Shown: piece after piece, positions 40,552 through 48,867 of the stretch
Layout: each line of letters begins with the position of its first letter
Numbering within the stretch: the stretch's first letter is position 1
Assembly: GCF_027921765.1 (NCBI RefSeq)
Contig: NZ_BSEJ01000016.1
Coordinates: forward strand, 1-64,000
Reading direction: 5' to 3'
Source of the DNA: Microbacterium barkeri
GTDB taxonomy: Bacteria; Actinomycetota; Actinomycetes; Actinomycetales; Microbacteriaceae
Length of the DNA stretch: 64,000 nt
Translations under genes and position numbers: made by a program
Notes under the pieces: generated by a model
Databases searched by the model: none
Told to the model about the DNA's origin: nothing
What the model saw: the letters and a program-made list of their open reading frames with translations, nothing else

Positions 40552-41739
40552 TCAGCGCCGCGTGGCCGCGAGCGCGCATCCGCCCGCCGCGATCGCGAGC
40601 GCGCCCAGGACGGTGACGACCGCGGGCCATCCGGACGCCGTCCACGCGGCGCTGCAGAGCCATCCGAACAGGCTCGATCCGCCGTAGTAGAAGACGTTGT
40701 ACATCGACCCCGCGCTCGCGCGGTCGGTGCCCGCGAAGCCCGCCACGGCCGAGCTCGCGACGGAGTGCGCGAGGAACATCCCGGTCGTGAGCAGCACGAC
40801 GCCCGTGATCACGAGCGGCAGCGGGGTCGTGCCCGTGAGCAGGGCGCCCGCAAGCATGAGCGCGCATCCCGCGAGCAGGGGCGTGCGCAGGCCGAAGCGG
40901 AGCGAGAGGCGCCCGGAGAGCTGCGCGGCGGCCGTCCCGCCGAGATAGGCGAGGAACACGAAGGAGACGACCGCAGCCGGCAGGGCGTAGGGCGGGGCCT
41001 CGAGGCGGAACGTGATCGCGTTGTACATGCCGATCATCGCCCCGAGCAGCATGCCGCCCATGAGGAACAGCGCGCGCAGGCGCGCATCGCGCAGCTGCCG
41101 CAGGAACACCCGGAGCGTGCGCCCGGCGGGGGCTCCGCATGGCGCCGTGCGCGGCAGCAGGACGGCCATCGTGATCGTGATCGCGGCGCCGACGAGATCG
41201 AGGAGGAGCAGGCCGAGGCGCCATCCGCCGATCTCGGCGAGGAGCGGCGCGACGAGCCGCCCGGACAGCCCGCCGATCGAGGCCGCCGCGATGTAGCCGC
41301 CCGCCACGACCGCGGCGCGGCGCCCCGAGATCACCTCGTGCACGAGGGCGACGGCCAGCGCCGGGATCCCGCCCAGCGCCGCGCCCTGCAGGAACCGCCC
41401 CGCCACGAGGAGCTCGAGGGTGGGCGCGAGCGGGAGGAGCAGCGCGATGAGCGCCGACGTCGTCGCCGAGACGCGCATCGACCACGCCACCCCGCGCCGT
41501 GCCGCGAGCACCGCCCACAGCGGAAGCGAGAGGGCGAGGCCGAGCGTCGCGCCGGAGATGATCCACGCCACGGCGGCGGCGGAGCGGCCGAGGTCGGCGG
41601 CGACGAACGTGAGCAGCCCCTGCGGGGCGTGGAGGAGCGCGAAGCTCGCGATGCCCGCGCACCACATCGCGATCGAGAGGCGGCGCGACGTCGGCACGGC
41701 GGACTCCCTCGCGGTCGGGAGGGAGGCGGTCGCCGTCAT
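40552..41739 (-). CDS. MFS transporter (exporter-like)
   Basis: 395 aa, about twelve hydrophobic spans in two halves. The loop after span 2 reads LAARRGVAWSMRV, and LQGAALGGIPALAVALVHE and GYIAAASIGGLSGRLVAPLL resemble drug/cyanate-type MFS exporters (YnfM-like). It lies divergent from a LysR regulator (70 bp between starts) with a palindromic ATGCAT element between, the typical arrangement for a LysR-controlled exporter. The ligand is unknown. Confidence 0.9.
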   Translation of the reverse strand: MTATASLPTARESAVPTSRRLSIAMWCAGIASFALLHAPQGLLTFVAADLGRSAAAVAWIISGATLGLALSLPLWAVLAARRGVAWSMRVSATTSALIALLLPLAPTLELLVAGRFLQGAALGGIPALAVALVHEVISGRRAAVVAGGYIAAASIGGLSGRLVAPLLAEIGGWRLGLLLLDLVGAAITITMAVLLPRTAPCGAPAGRTLRVFLRQLRDARLRALFLMGGMLLGAMIGMYNAITFRLEAPPYALPAAVVSFVFLAYLGGTAAAQLSGRLSLRFGLRTPLLAGCALMLAGALLTGTTPLPLVITGVVLLTTGMFLAHSVASSAVAGFAGTDRASAGSMYNVFYYGGSSLFGWLCSAAWTASGWPAVVTVLGALAIAAGGCALAATRR

Positions 41740-41760
41740 GCCCTCGACGCTAGCTCGCCC

Positions 41761-41800
41761 GATGCATGCGGATCCAATACCGGATCGGCTTGATGCATAC
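41761..41800. promoter_or_regulatory. Putative LysR operator between MFS and LysR genes
   Basis: ATGCAT at 41762-41767 and again at 41793-41798 flank GGATCC and CCGGATC, giving a nested inverted repeat about 37 bp long. It lies between the divergent start codons (41739 and 41810), where a LysR-type regulator would bind. Confidence 0.55.
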
Positions 41801-41809
41801 CATGAGAGC

Positions 41810-42718
41810 ATGGAACCGGATCGGATCCGCGGCGTCCTCCCGCTCGTGCCGGTGCTCGTCGCGCTCGGCGACACCGAGCACGTCACGGCGGCCGCCGAGC
41901 GCCTCGGCATGCCGCAGCCCAACGTGAGCCGCGCCATCCGCACCCTCGAGCAGCGCCTCGGCGTCGCGCTCGTCGAGAGGGAGGGCCGCGGCATCCGCCT
42001 GACCGCCGCCGCGCGCACGCTCCTGCCCGCGTTCCGACGTGCGATCGAGCTCATCGAGGACGGCGTCGGCGCCGTCACGGGCGCGGCCTCGTCGACGGTG
42101 TCGCTCGCCTTCCAGACCTCGCTCGGGGAGCGCTTCATCCCCGAGGTCGTGAGCACCGTGCGCCGCGACCGCCCCGATCTGCGCTTCGAGCTGCACCAGG
42201 GCGCCCGCTCGCTCCTCATCGAGCAACTGCACGCGGGTCGCGTCGCCATGGCCCTCGTCGTCGACACCCCGGCGATCGGCGGCGACATCGAGGTCGTGCC
42301 CCTGTTCGAGCAGCCGCTCGTCGCGCTCCTGCCCGACGACCATCCGCTCGCGCGGCGCGCGTCGGTCTCGGTGCCCGAGATCGCGGAGTGGCCCATCGTC
42401 ACGCTCGCGCGCGGCTTCGGGCTGCGGGACTCGCTCGACGCCCTCTTCGCGCGCAGCGAGCGGACGCCCCGCATCGCCTTCGAGGGCGAGGACCTCATCA
42501 CGGTGCGCGGTCTCGTGACGGCCGGGCTCGGTCTCGCGGTCGTTCCCGAGCAGCCGGTCGTGCCCGCGGGCTGCGTGTCCGTGCCGATCCGCAGCCGCCT
42601 CGCGTCGCGGCGGATGTGCGCGGTGACGGCCGCGGGGGAGTCGCGCCCTGCGGTGCTGCTCGTGCGCGACGCGGTCGTCCGCGTCGCGCACGAGCGGCGG
42701 ATCTGGGCGGAGGGCTGA
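41810..42718 (+). CDS. LysR-family transcriptional regulator
   Basis: 302 aa. The N-terminal winged helix (LVALGDTEHVTAAAERLGMP, PNVSRAIRTLEQRLGVALVE) is classic LysR, followed by a periplasmic-binding-like effector domain (VSLAFQTSLGERFIPEVV, VVPLFEQPLVALLPDDHPLA, TAGLGLAVVPE). It probably controls the divergent MFS gene. The effector is unknown. Confidence 0.93.
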   Translation: MEPDRIRGVLPLVPVLVALGDTEHVTAAAERLGMPQPNVSRAIRTLEQRLGVALVEREGRGIRLTAAARTLLPAFRRAIELIEDGVGAVTGAASSTVSLAFQTSLGERFIPEVVSTVRRDRPDLRFELHQGARSLLIEQLHAGRVAMALVVDTPAIGGDIEVVPLFEQPLVALLPDDHPLARRASVSVPEIAEWPIVTLARGFGLRDSLDALFARSERTPRIAFEGEDLITVRGLVTAGLGLAVVPEQPVVPAGCVSVPIRSRLASRRMCAVTAAGESRPAVLLVRDAVVRVAHERRIWAEG

Positions 42719-42725
42719 TCAGGCG

Positions 42726-44180
42726 TCACGCGACGTCGTGCAGCGACACGGGCTGCACGAGCGTCCTGCGCCGGTCGCGCACCCACACGTCTCCGCTCTC
42801 GCGCTTCTCGGCGCGCGAGGCGAAGCGGTAGCGGTAGGTCACGACGCGGACGAAGCGGGGAGGCTGGCCGTGGAACGGGTCGCGCGCGAGGAGCCGGAGC
42901 GTCGGACGGTCGGCTTCGAGCATCCGCACGAGGAACACGAGGAACCAGTCGTCGATGCGGTGGCCGAGCGGGAGGAACCACATCAGCCAGTCGAGCCGCA
43001 GATGGTACGGAGCGACCTGAGGGGGCCTGCGACGCACGTCGCCGGGCTTCCCGCGGAAGCCGTACTCGTGCCACTGCGCGTGCTCGGGATTCGCGTCGAG
43101 CGTGCCCTCGACGACGAACTCGATGCGCTCCTTCGTGACCGTGCCGAAGGCGCCGTACGCGTTGGCGAGGTTCCAGCGGTTGAAGCTCGCGTTCATGAGC
43201 TGCCGATGCGCGAAGAGGTTGCGCAGCGGCTGCCCGCTCAGCACGACGTAGAGCACCGCGACGGCGGAGGTGACCACGAGCCAGGGCAGGGGGAGCTCGC
43301 CGCGGTCGTCGCCCGCGGGGATGCCCACGACCGAGAACGCGAGGATGATCGTCGCCGCGTTCAGCCATGCGAAGTTGCCCGTGAGGACGAGCCAGAGCTG
43401 CGTCGCGATGATCACGGCCGCCGCGCACGCGCCGATGAGGAGCGGGATCGCGTCGGGCAGCCACAGCCCGAGGAGCGGCGCGAACACGAGCCAGGGCACG
43501 GCGAGCTGCGCGATGTGATTGCCCACGACCTCGAGCCTGTGGAACCAGCGCGGCAGCAGATGCGCCAGGCGGCTCAGGGGCCCCGGCATCGGCTGCGTCT
43601 CGTGGTGGTAGGTCAGGGCCGTGAGGTCTCGCCACTCGCGTCCGCCGCGGATCTTGATCATGCCGGCGCCGAACTCGAGGCGGAACAGCAGCCACCAGAA
43701 CAGGACGATGATCGCCGTCGCGGGCGGCTGATCGTGCGAGCCGAGGAACGCGGCGAGGAAGCCCGACTCGAGGAGCAGCATCTCCCATCCGAAGCCGTAG
43801 AAGGTCTGCCCGATCGAGACGATCGACATGTAGCCGAACCAGATCGCGAGGAAGCACAGCATCGGCAGCCAGGGCGGACCGAGCTGGGGGAGGCCCGCCG
43901 CGATCAGCGCGCTGACGGCCATCCCGCCGATGCAGAGCGCGACGAGACGACGATCCGTGTACCGGATCCATCGGAACAGAGTGGGCCGCAGCGCCCGGGC
44001 GGCACGGTCGGAGGAGCGCGCCCACGCGAGCAGCTCGGGCGCCCGGAGCAGGCCGTGCTCGCCGAGGAGCGCGCGGAACTGGTTGAGCGTCGAGAGGAAC
44101 GCGACGAGGTACAGCGCCGCGATGCCGCGCTGGAGCACCTCGCGCGCGAACGCGAAGTCGACCGCCGCGAAGCCGTCCAT
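42726..44180 (-). CDS. Lipase maturation factor (LMF1-like) family membrane protein
   Basis: 484 aa from ATG 44180. Multiple spans occupy the first ~320 residues. Conserved LMF-family features include the repeated Trp/Phe-rich segments FYGFGWEMLLLESGFLAAFL, WWLLFRLEFGAGMIKIRGG, REWRDLTALTYHHETQPMPG and the C-terminal soluble part with YGFRGKPGDVRRRPPQVAPY and HLRLDWLMWFLPLG. Vertebrate LMF1 helps lipases fold in the ER; the role of bacterial relatives is unknown. TATCGT ends 6 nt before the ATG. Confidence 0.88.
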   Translation of the reverse strand: MDGFAAVDFAFAREVLQRGIAALYLVAFLSTLNQFRALLGEHGLLRAPELLAWARSSDRAARALRPTLFRWIRYTDRRLVALCIGGMAVSALIAAGLPQLGPPWLPMLCFLAIWFGYMSIVSIGQTFYGFGWEMLLLESGFLAAFLGSHDQPPATAIIVLFWWLLFRLEFGAGMIKIRGGREWRDLTALTYHHETQPMPGPLSRLAHLLPRWFHRLEVVGNHIAQLAVPWLVFAPLLGLWLPDAIPLLIGACAAAVIIATQLWLVLTGNFAWLNAATIILAFSVVGIPAGDDRGELPLPWLVVTSAVAVLYVVLSGQPLRNLFAHRQLMNASFNRWNLANAYGAFGTVTKERIEFVVEGTLDANPEHAQWHEYGFRGKPGDVRRRPPQVAPYHLRLDWLMWFLPLGHRIDDWFLVFLVRMLEADRPTLRLLARDPFHGQPPRFVRVVTYRYRFASRAEKRESGDVWVRDRRRTLVQPVSLHDVA

Positions 44181-44268
44181 GCCGCCACGATACGACCGTC
44201 GCGCCCGGCTCTCACGGGGTTGACGGAGGGGTCTGGCCTCGCATCCGGATCCCGGCATATATTGAGGC

Positions 44269-44823
44269 ATGGAAGGTACGACCGGAACCATCGTCGCCGT
44301 CGTCGGCCCCGGTGCCGACGACGTGCTCGCCTCCGTCGATGCGCTCGACGGCGTCTCCGCGCTCTCGCTGCGCGGTTCCGAGCCGTCTCTCGCGGCGCAC
44401 CGCATCTCGGCGTCCGGCACCCCCTGGGTGGTGCACGACGCCGACCCGCTCGAGCACGTGGCCTCCGCGTGGATCGAGCTCTTCGAGGAGCGCGCGACCC
44501 TCGGCGTGCTCGAGGCGGAGATCGGCGACACGCTCCGCCAGTTCGAGCGCGGCGACGCGCTCATGCCCGACTACTACCTCGTGCTCGAACCCGACGAGGC
44601 CCCCGAGATCTGGCGGCACTGGTGGTGCGGCGCGCTCGGCCACCGGGCGCCGCGGCGCATCGTGCCCGTGCACGCGCCCGAGGCCGAGCGCCGCGAGCAG
44701 GCGGCGCGGATGCTCCGCAGCCTGCCGACGTCGCGCCCGTGGCCGGATCCCGCGACGTGGCTCCCGGGCCTCGCGATGCAGATCCCGGATCGCGTCGGCC
44801 TGCGCGACCGCGACCCCGAGTGA
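44269..44823 (+). CDS. Protein of unknown function, 184 aa
   Basis: I do not recognise a family. The protein begins GTIVAVVGPGADDVLASVDA, has an acidic middle (ELFEERATLGVLEAEIGDTL) and a Trp-rich segment EIWRHWWCGALGHRAPRRIV. It is rich in Asp, Glu and Arg and has no signal peptide or membrane span, so it is probably cytoplasmic. TATATT lies 5 nt upstream of the ATG, and codon use is like its neighbours. It converges directly with nadE (stops abut). The frame in this region is preferable to the overlapping alternatives on both strands. Confidence 0.7.
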   Translation: MEGTTGTIVAVVGPGADDVLASVDALDGVSALSLRGSEPSLAAHRISASGTPWVVHDADPLEHVASAWIELFEERATLGVLEAEIGDTLRQFERGDALMPDYYLVLEPDEAPEIWRHWWCGALGHRAPRRIVPVHAPEAERREQAARMLRSLPTSRPWPDPATWLPGLAMQIPDRVGLRDRDPE

Positions 44824-46881
44824 CTACTCGACGAGGTCGGGCAGCGCGGCCTTGAGCTCGGCGAGCCAGGCCCTCGCGTTCCCGTCGGACGGCGCACGCC
44901 AGTCTCCGCGTGGCGAGAGCGAGCCGGCGGGCGACACCTTCGGCCCGTTCGGGATGGCCGACCGCTTGAACTGCGAGAACCCGAAGAAGCGCTTGAGGAA
45001 GACCTGCTCCCACTTCACGATGGTCGCGAGGTCGTAGGCGTAGTGGTCCTCCGCGGGGAACCCGGGGGGCCACGCGCCCGCCTCGGCGTCGCCCCACGCC
45101 CGCTCGGCGAGGAAGGCGATCTTCGACGGCCGCATGCCGTAGCGCAGGATGTGGAACAGCGTGAAGTCGTGGAGGGCGTACGGACCGATCGTGCTCTCGG
45201 TCGACTGCACCTTGCCGTCCTGGCCGGCCGGCACGAGCTCGGGGCTGATCTCGGTGTCGAGCACCGACTGCAGCACCTTCCGCTCCGCCTCCGACACGCC
45301 CTCGCCGTGTGCGATGACCCAGCGGATGAGGTGCTGCATGAGGGTCTTCGGGACGCCGGGGTTGACCGAGTAGTGGCTCATCTGGTCGCCCACGCCGTAG
45401 GTCGCCCAGCCGAGGGCGATCTCGGACAGGTCGCCCGTGCCGACGACGATGCCGCCGTGGTGGTTCGCGAGCCGGAAGAGGTAGTCGGTCCGCAGGCCCG
45501 CCTGCACGTTCTCGAACGTCACGTCGTAGACCGGCTCGCCCTGGCCGAACGGATGGCCCATGCGCGAGAGCATCTCGGTCGCGGCCGGGCGGATGTCGAT
45601 GGTCTCGATGGTCGCGCCGACCGACTCCGCGAGGGCGATCGCGTTCGACTTCGTGTGCTCGCTCGTCGCGAATCCCGGCATCGTGTAGGCGAGGATGTCG
45701 CTGCGCGGGCGGCCCATCCGGTCCATCGCGCGGGCGATGACGAGCAGCGCGTGCGTCGAGTCGAGACCGCCGCTCACGCCGATGACGGGCTTCGGGCTGC
45801 CGATCGCCGACAGGCGCTGCACGAGCCCCGACACCTGGATGTTGAACGCCTCGTAGCAGTCCTGCGCGAGACGAGCGGGGTCGTCGGGCACGAAGGGGAA
45901 CCGGTCGAGCGCTCGCCGCAGGCCGACGTCGCCGCGCGGCGGATCCACCTCGAAGCGGACGGTCCGGAAGCGCGTCTGCTCGGCGAAGGTGCGCCGGTTG
46001 TCGTCGAACGTCCCCTGGCGCAGGCGGTCCTGCCGGATGCGGTCGAGGTCGACGTCCGCGACGGAGTGGCGCGCGCCATCCGGGAAGCGCTCGGTCTCGG
46101 CGAGGAGGGTGCCGACCTCGTAGACCATCGTCTGGCCGTCCCACGAGACGTCGTTCGTCGACTCGCCCTGCCCGGCCGCGGCGTACGCGTAGGCCGCGAT
46201 GCATCGGGCAGAGGCCGACTTGCAGAGCAGGTGGCGATCGTCGGCGCGTGCGATCGTGATCGGGCTGCCGGAGAGATTGAGGAGCACGGTGGCGCCCGCG
46301 AGCGCCGCGAGCGACGAGGGCGGAACGGGCACCCACATGTCCTCGCACACCTCGACGTGCACGACGAGGCCGGGCACGTCCGCCGCCTCGAAGAGGAGGT
46401 CGGGGCCGAACGGCACCTCGCGACCCGCGACCGCGATCGTGCCGCGCTGGTCGTCGCCCGGGGCGTACCAGCGGCGCTCGTAGAACTCGCGGTAGGTCGG
46501 CAGATACGACTTCGGCGCGACGCCGAGGATCTCGCCGCGGTGGATGACGACGGCCGTGTTGAAGACGCGGCTGCCGCGCTGGAGGGGCGCGCCCACGACG
46601 AGCACGGGGAAGAGATCGGCCGAGGCCGCGACGATCGTCGCGATCGCGTCGTCGACCGCGTCGAGGAGCGGGTCCTGCAGCACGAGGTCGTCGATCGCGT
46701 AGCCCGAGAGGCACAGCTCGGGGTACACCGCGACCGCGACGGCGTCGTCGCTCAGCTCGCGGGCGGTCTCGATGACCGCCTGGGCGTTCGTCGCCGGGTC
46801 CGCGACCGCGAGCGGGATGGTCGCCGCCGCGATGCGGGCGAAGCCGTGGCCGTATGCGCTGCCGAAGTCGAAGTCGCTCAC
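44824..46881 (-). CDS. nadE: Glutamine-dependent NAD(+) synthetase
   Basis: 685 aa. The N-terminal nitrilase-type glutaminase domain has the Glu/Lys/Cys triad: Glu in VYPELCLSGYAIDD, Lys in GVAPKSYLPTYREFYERR and Cys in VHVEVCEDMWVP. The C-terminal synthetase has the PP-loop GVSGGLDSTHALLV and later GTGDLSEIALGWATYGVGD. It amidates nicotinate adenine dinucleotide to NAD using glutamine. The length matches the actinobacterial glutamine-dependent form. GTG start. Confidence 0.96.
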   Translation of the reverse strand: MSDFDFGSAYGHGFARIAAATIPLAVADPATNAQAVIETARELSDDAVAVAVYPELCLSGYAIDDLVLQDPLLDAVDDAIATIVAASADLFPVLVVGAPLQRGSRVFNTAVVIHRGEILGVAPKSYLPTYREFYERRWYAPGDDQRGTIAVAGREVPFGPDLLFEAADVPGLVVHVEVCEDMWVPVPPSSLAALAGATVLLNLSGSPITIARADDRHLLCKSASARCIAAYAYAAAGQGESTNDVSWDGQTMVYEVGTLLAETERFPDGARHSVADVDLDRIRQDRLRQGTFDDNRRTFAEQTRFRTVRFEVDPPRGDVGLRRALDRFPFVPDDPARLAQDCYEAFNIQVSGLVQRLSAIGSPKPVIGVSGGLDSTHALLVIARAMDRMGRPRSDILAYTMPGFATSEHTKSNAIALAESVGATIETIDIRPAATEMLSRMGHPFGQGEPVYDVTFENVQAGLRTDYLFRLANHHGGIVVGTGDLSEIALGWATYGVGDQMSHYSVNPGVPKTLMQHLIRWVIAHGEGVSEAERKVLQSVLDTEISPELVPAGQDGKVQSTESTIGPYALHDFTLFHILRYGMRPSKIAFLAERAWGDAEAGAWPPGFPAEDHYAYDLATIVKWEQVFLKRFFGFSQFKRSAIPNGPKVSPAGSLSPRGDWRAPSDGNARAWLAELKAALPDLVE

Positions 46882-46926
46882 GTCGTCCAGTCTGTCACCG
46901 GAGGCGGCGCGCCGCCCCGATCGCCG

Positions 46927-47592
46927 CTAGAGCAGCCGTCGCGCCGACGCCCACGCCGTGAGCTCGTGCCGCGACGAGAGCTGGAGCTTGCGGAGCACGG
47001 CCGACACGTGGGTCTCGACGGTCTTCACCGAGATGAAGAGCTCGGCGGCGACCTCCTTGTAGGCGTAGCCGCGGGCGATGAGCCGCATGACCTCCTGCTC
47101 GCGCGCGGAGAGGCGGTCGAGCTCGTCGTCGGCGACCGCGGTCTCGCCCGAGGCCGCGCCGAAGGCGTCGATGACGAATCCGGCCAGGCGCGGGGAGAAG
47201 ACCGCGTCGCCCGATGCGACGACCCGCACCGCGCGGGAGACCTCGGCTCCCGATGCGCCCTTCGTGATGTAGCCGCGGGCGCCTGCGCGGATGACCCGCA
47301 CGACGTCCTCCGCCGCGTCGGAGACGCTCAGGGCGAGGAAGCGGGTTCCGGGTGAGAGCGGCGACGCCTGCCGCAGGACGTCCTCGCCGCCCGCGCTGCC
47401 GGCCGCGCCGCCGGGCAGGTGCACGTCGAGGAGCACGACGTCGGGCGCGGTCTCGGCGATCACGGCGACCGCGGACGGCACGTCGGCGGCCTCGCCGACG
47501 ACCCGGAGCGCGCCGTCGAGGTCGGCGCGCAGCCCCGAGCGGAAGATGGAGTGGTCGTCGACGATCACGACGGTGAGCTCAGGCACGGGCAC
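46927..47592 (-). CDS. NarL/LuxR-family response regulator of the PspC-kinase system
   Basis: 221 aa from GTG 47592 (a second GTG at 47586 is possible). The receiver domain has VIVDDHSIFRSGLRADL, phospho-Asp in VVLLDVHLPGG and Lys in GYITKGASG. The C-terminal LuxR helix-turn-helix reads LSAREQEVMRLIARGYAYKE and ISVKTVETHVSAVLRKL. It overlaps the end of the kinase gene and is its obvious partner, in the LiaR/VraR-like style of envelope-stress systems. Confidence 0.94.
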   Translation of the reverse strand: MPVPELTVVIVDDHSIFRSGLRADLDGALRVVGEAADVPSAVAVIAETAPDVVLLDVHLPGGAAGSAGGEDVLRQASPLSPGTRFLALSVSDAAEDVVRVIRAGARGYITKGASGAEVSRAVRVVASGDAVFSPRLAGFVIDAFGAASGETAVADDELDRLSAREQEVMRLIARGYAYKEVAAELFISVKTVETHVSAVLRKLQLSSRHELTAWASARRLL

Positions 47593-48763
47593 CTGCCGAA
47601 GGGTAGCGGATGTGCACCTGCGTGCCGACGCCTCCTGCGCCGCGCGTGACCGAGGCCATCCCGCCCGTGCGCCGCATGCGGCCGACGATCGACTCGCGCA
47701 CGCCGAAGCGGTCCTCGGGAACGGCGTCGAGGTCGAACCCGGCACCGCGGTCGCGGACGAAGACGTCGACCGCTCCCGGGGCGCCCTCGATGTAGACCGA
47801 GACCTCGCCGCCCGCGTGGCGCGCCGCGTTGAGCATCGCCTCGCGGGCCGCCGCGGCGACCTCGCCGCTCGCCCGCTCGGTCGACGATCCGGCCGAGACG
47901 ACCGAGATCGCCACCTCGTAGTCGAGCTCGAGCGCTGTCGCGTAGTCGCGCAGATCGGTCGCGAGGTCGCTGTCGGCGGGCGCGTCGTCGTCGTAGAGCC
48001 AGGCACGCAGCTCGCGCTCCTGGGCGCGGGCGATCCGGCCGACCTCGCTCGAGGCACCAGCGCGGTTCTGGATGAGCGCGAGCGTCTGCAGCACGGAGTC
48101 GTGCAGGTGCGCGGCCATCTCGGCGCGCTGCTCCTCGCGGATGCCCTGGATGCGCGCGGCCTGGAGCTCGCGGAACCGCGCGATCCAGGTCGACGACCAC
48201 ACGACGGCGATGCCGAGCGCTGCCGCGAGCGCGATGAGGAGCATGACCGGCGCGAGCTGGGCCGCGACCGAGCCCGTTCGGGTGAGGATGAGGATGGCCA
48301 CGGCCGCGAGCACGGCCGACGCGATGCTTCGCAGGAGGAGGTCCTGCTGGGGGCCGCGGGCCGGGTCGGCCCGGTCGAGGACGGCCGACCACACGCCCCC
48401 GGCGGTCGCGAGCGCGATCGCGAAGACCGCGGGGAGCAGGCTCGCGGGCGGGAGGACGCCCTGAGTGAGGCTCCAGTAGTTCATCTGGAGCGCGACCAGG
48501 AGGAACAGCGCCGCCCCCGCGAGGAGGATCCACGCGACGGGAGCCCGCCGCGTGACGCGCGCATCGCCATCCTGCAGGGGCGTGAAGGCCCAGAGCCACA
48601 GATAGAGGAGCGCGCCCGCGCCCCAGATGCCCGCCGTCGCGGCGAACAGGAGCCGTGTGACCGGCACGCGCCATCCGAGGTGCCGCGCGACGCCCTCGGC
48701 GACGCCCGCGACCACCGCGCTGCGCGAGCGCGCGAGGCGCGAGGCGGGAGGCGCGGCGGTCAT
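47579..48763 (-). CDS. PspC-domain sensor histidine kinase (LiaS-like)
   Basis: 394 aa. An N-terminal PspC domain (residues ~10-60; VVAGVAEGVARHLGWRVPVT, YLWLWAFTPL) precedes several membrane spans. A HisKA_3 region follows with the phospho-His in RAEMAAHLHDSVLQTLALIQ, then a short GHKL ATPase (REAMLNAARHAGG, DRGAGFDLDAVPEDRFGVRE). Kinases with an N-terminal PspC domain beside a LuxR regulator are typical of actinobacterial membrane-stress sensing. The ATG at 48763 is 104 bp from the divergent PspC gene. Confidence 0.94.
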   Translation of the reverse strand: MTAAPPASRLARSRSAVVAGVAEGVARHLGWRVPVTRLLFAATAGIWGAGALLYLWLWAFTPLQDGDARVTRRAPVAWILLAGAALFLLVALQMNYWSLTQGVLPPASLLPAVFAIALATAGGVWSAVLDRADPARGPQQDLLLRSIASAVLAAVAILILTRTGSVAAQLAPVMLLIALAAALGIAVVWSSTWIARFRELQAARIQGIREEQRAEMAAHLHDSVLQTLALIQNRAGASSEVGRIARAQERELRAWLYDDDAPADSDLATDLRDYATALELDYEVAISVVSAGSSTERASGEVAAAAREAMLNAARHAGGEVSVYIEGAPGAVDVFVRDRGAGFDLDAVPEDRFGVRESIVGRMRRTGGMASVTRGAGGVGTQVHIRYPSAGARA

Positions 48764-48789
48764 GCCCCCATGCAACCACGCGCGGGCCG

Positions 48790-48810
48790 CCCTGAGCGGG
48801 CGAATCAGGG
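48790..48810. promoter_or_regulatory. Palindromic candidate operator shared by the PspC divergon
   Basis: CCCTGA-N9-TCAGGG is a perfect 6-bp inverted repeat in the 104-bp gap between the divergent kinase and PspC genes, a natural site for the LuxR-type regulator encoded here. Confidence 0.5.
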
Positions 48811-48867
48811 GAGGACCGGGGTGATCCCTCATGGCGGCGCCGGCGCGCAGCGCGCGAGGATCGGACC

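Noticed and set aside
40552..44025. 1157-aa leftward frame running through the MFS gene into the LysR and LMF region
   Set aside because: Only 40552-41739 encodes MFS spans. Upstream the frame is antisense to LysR and out of frame with LMF.
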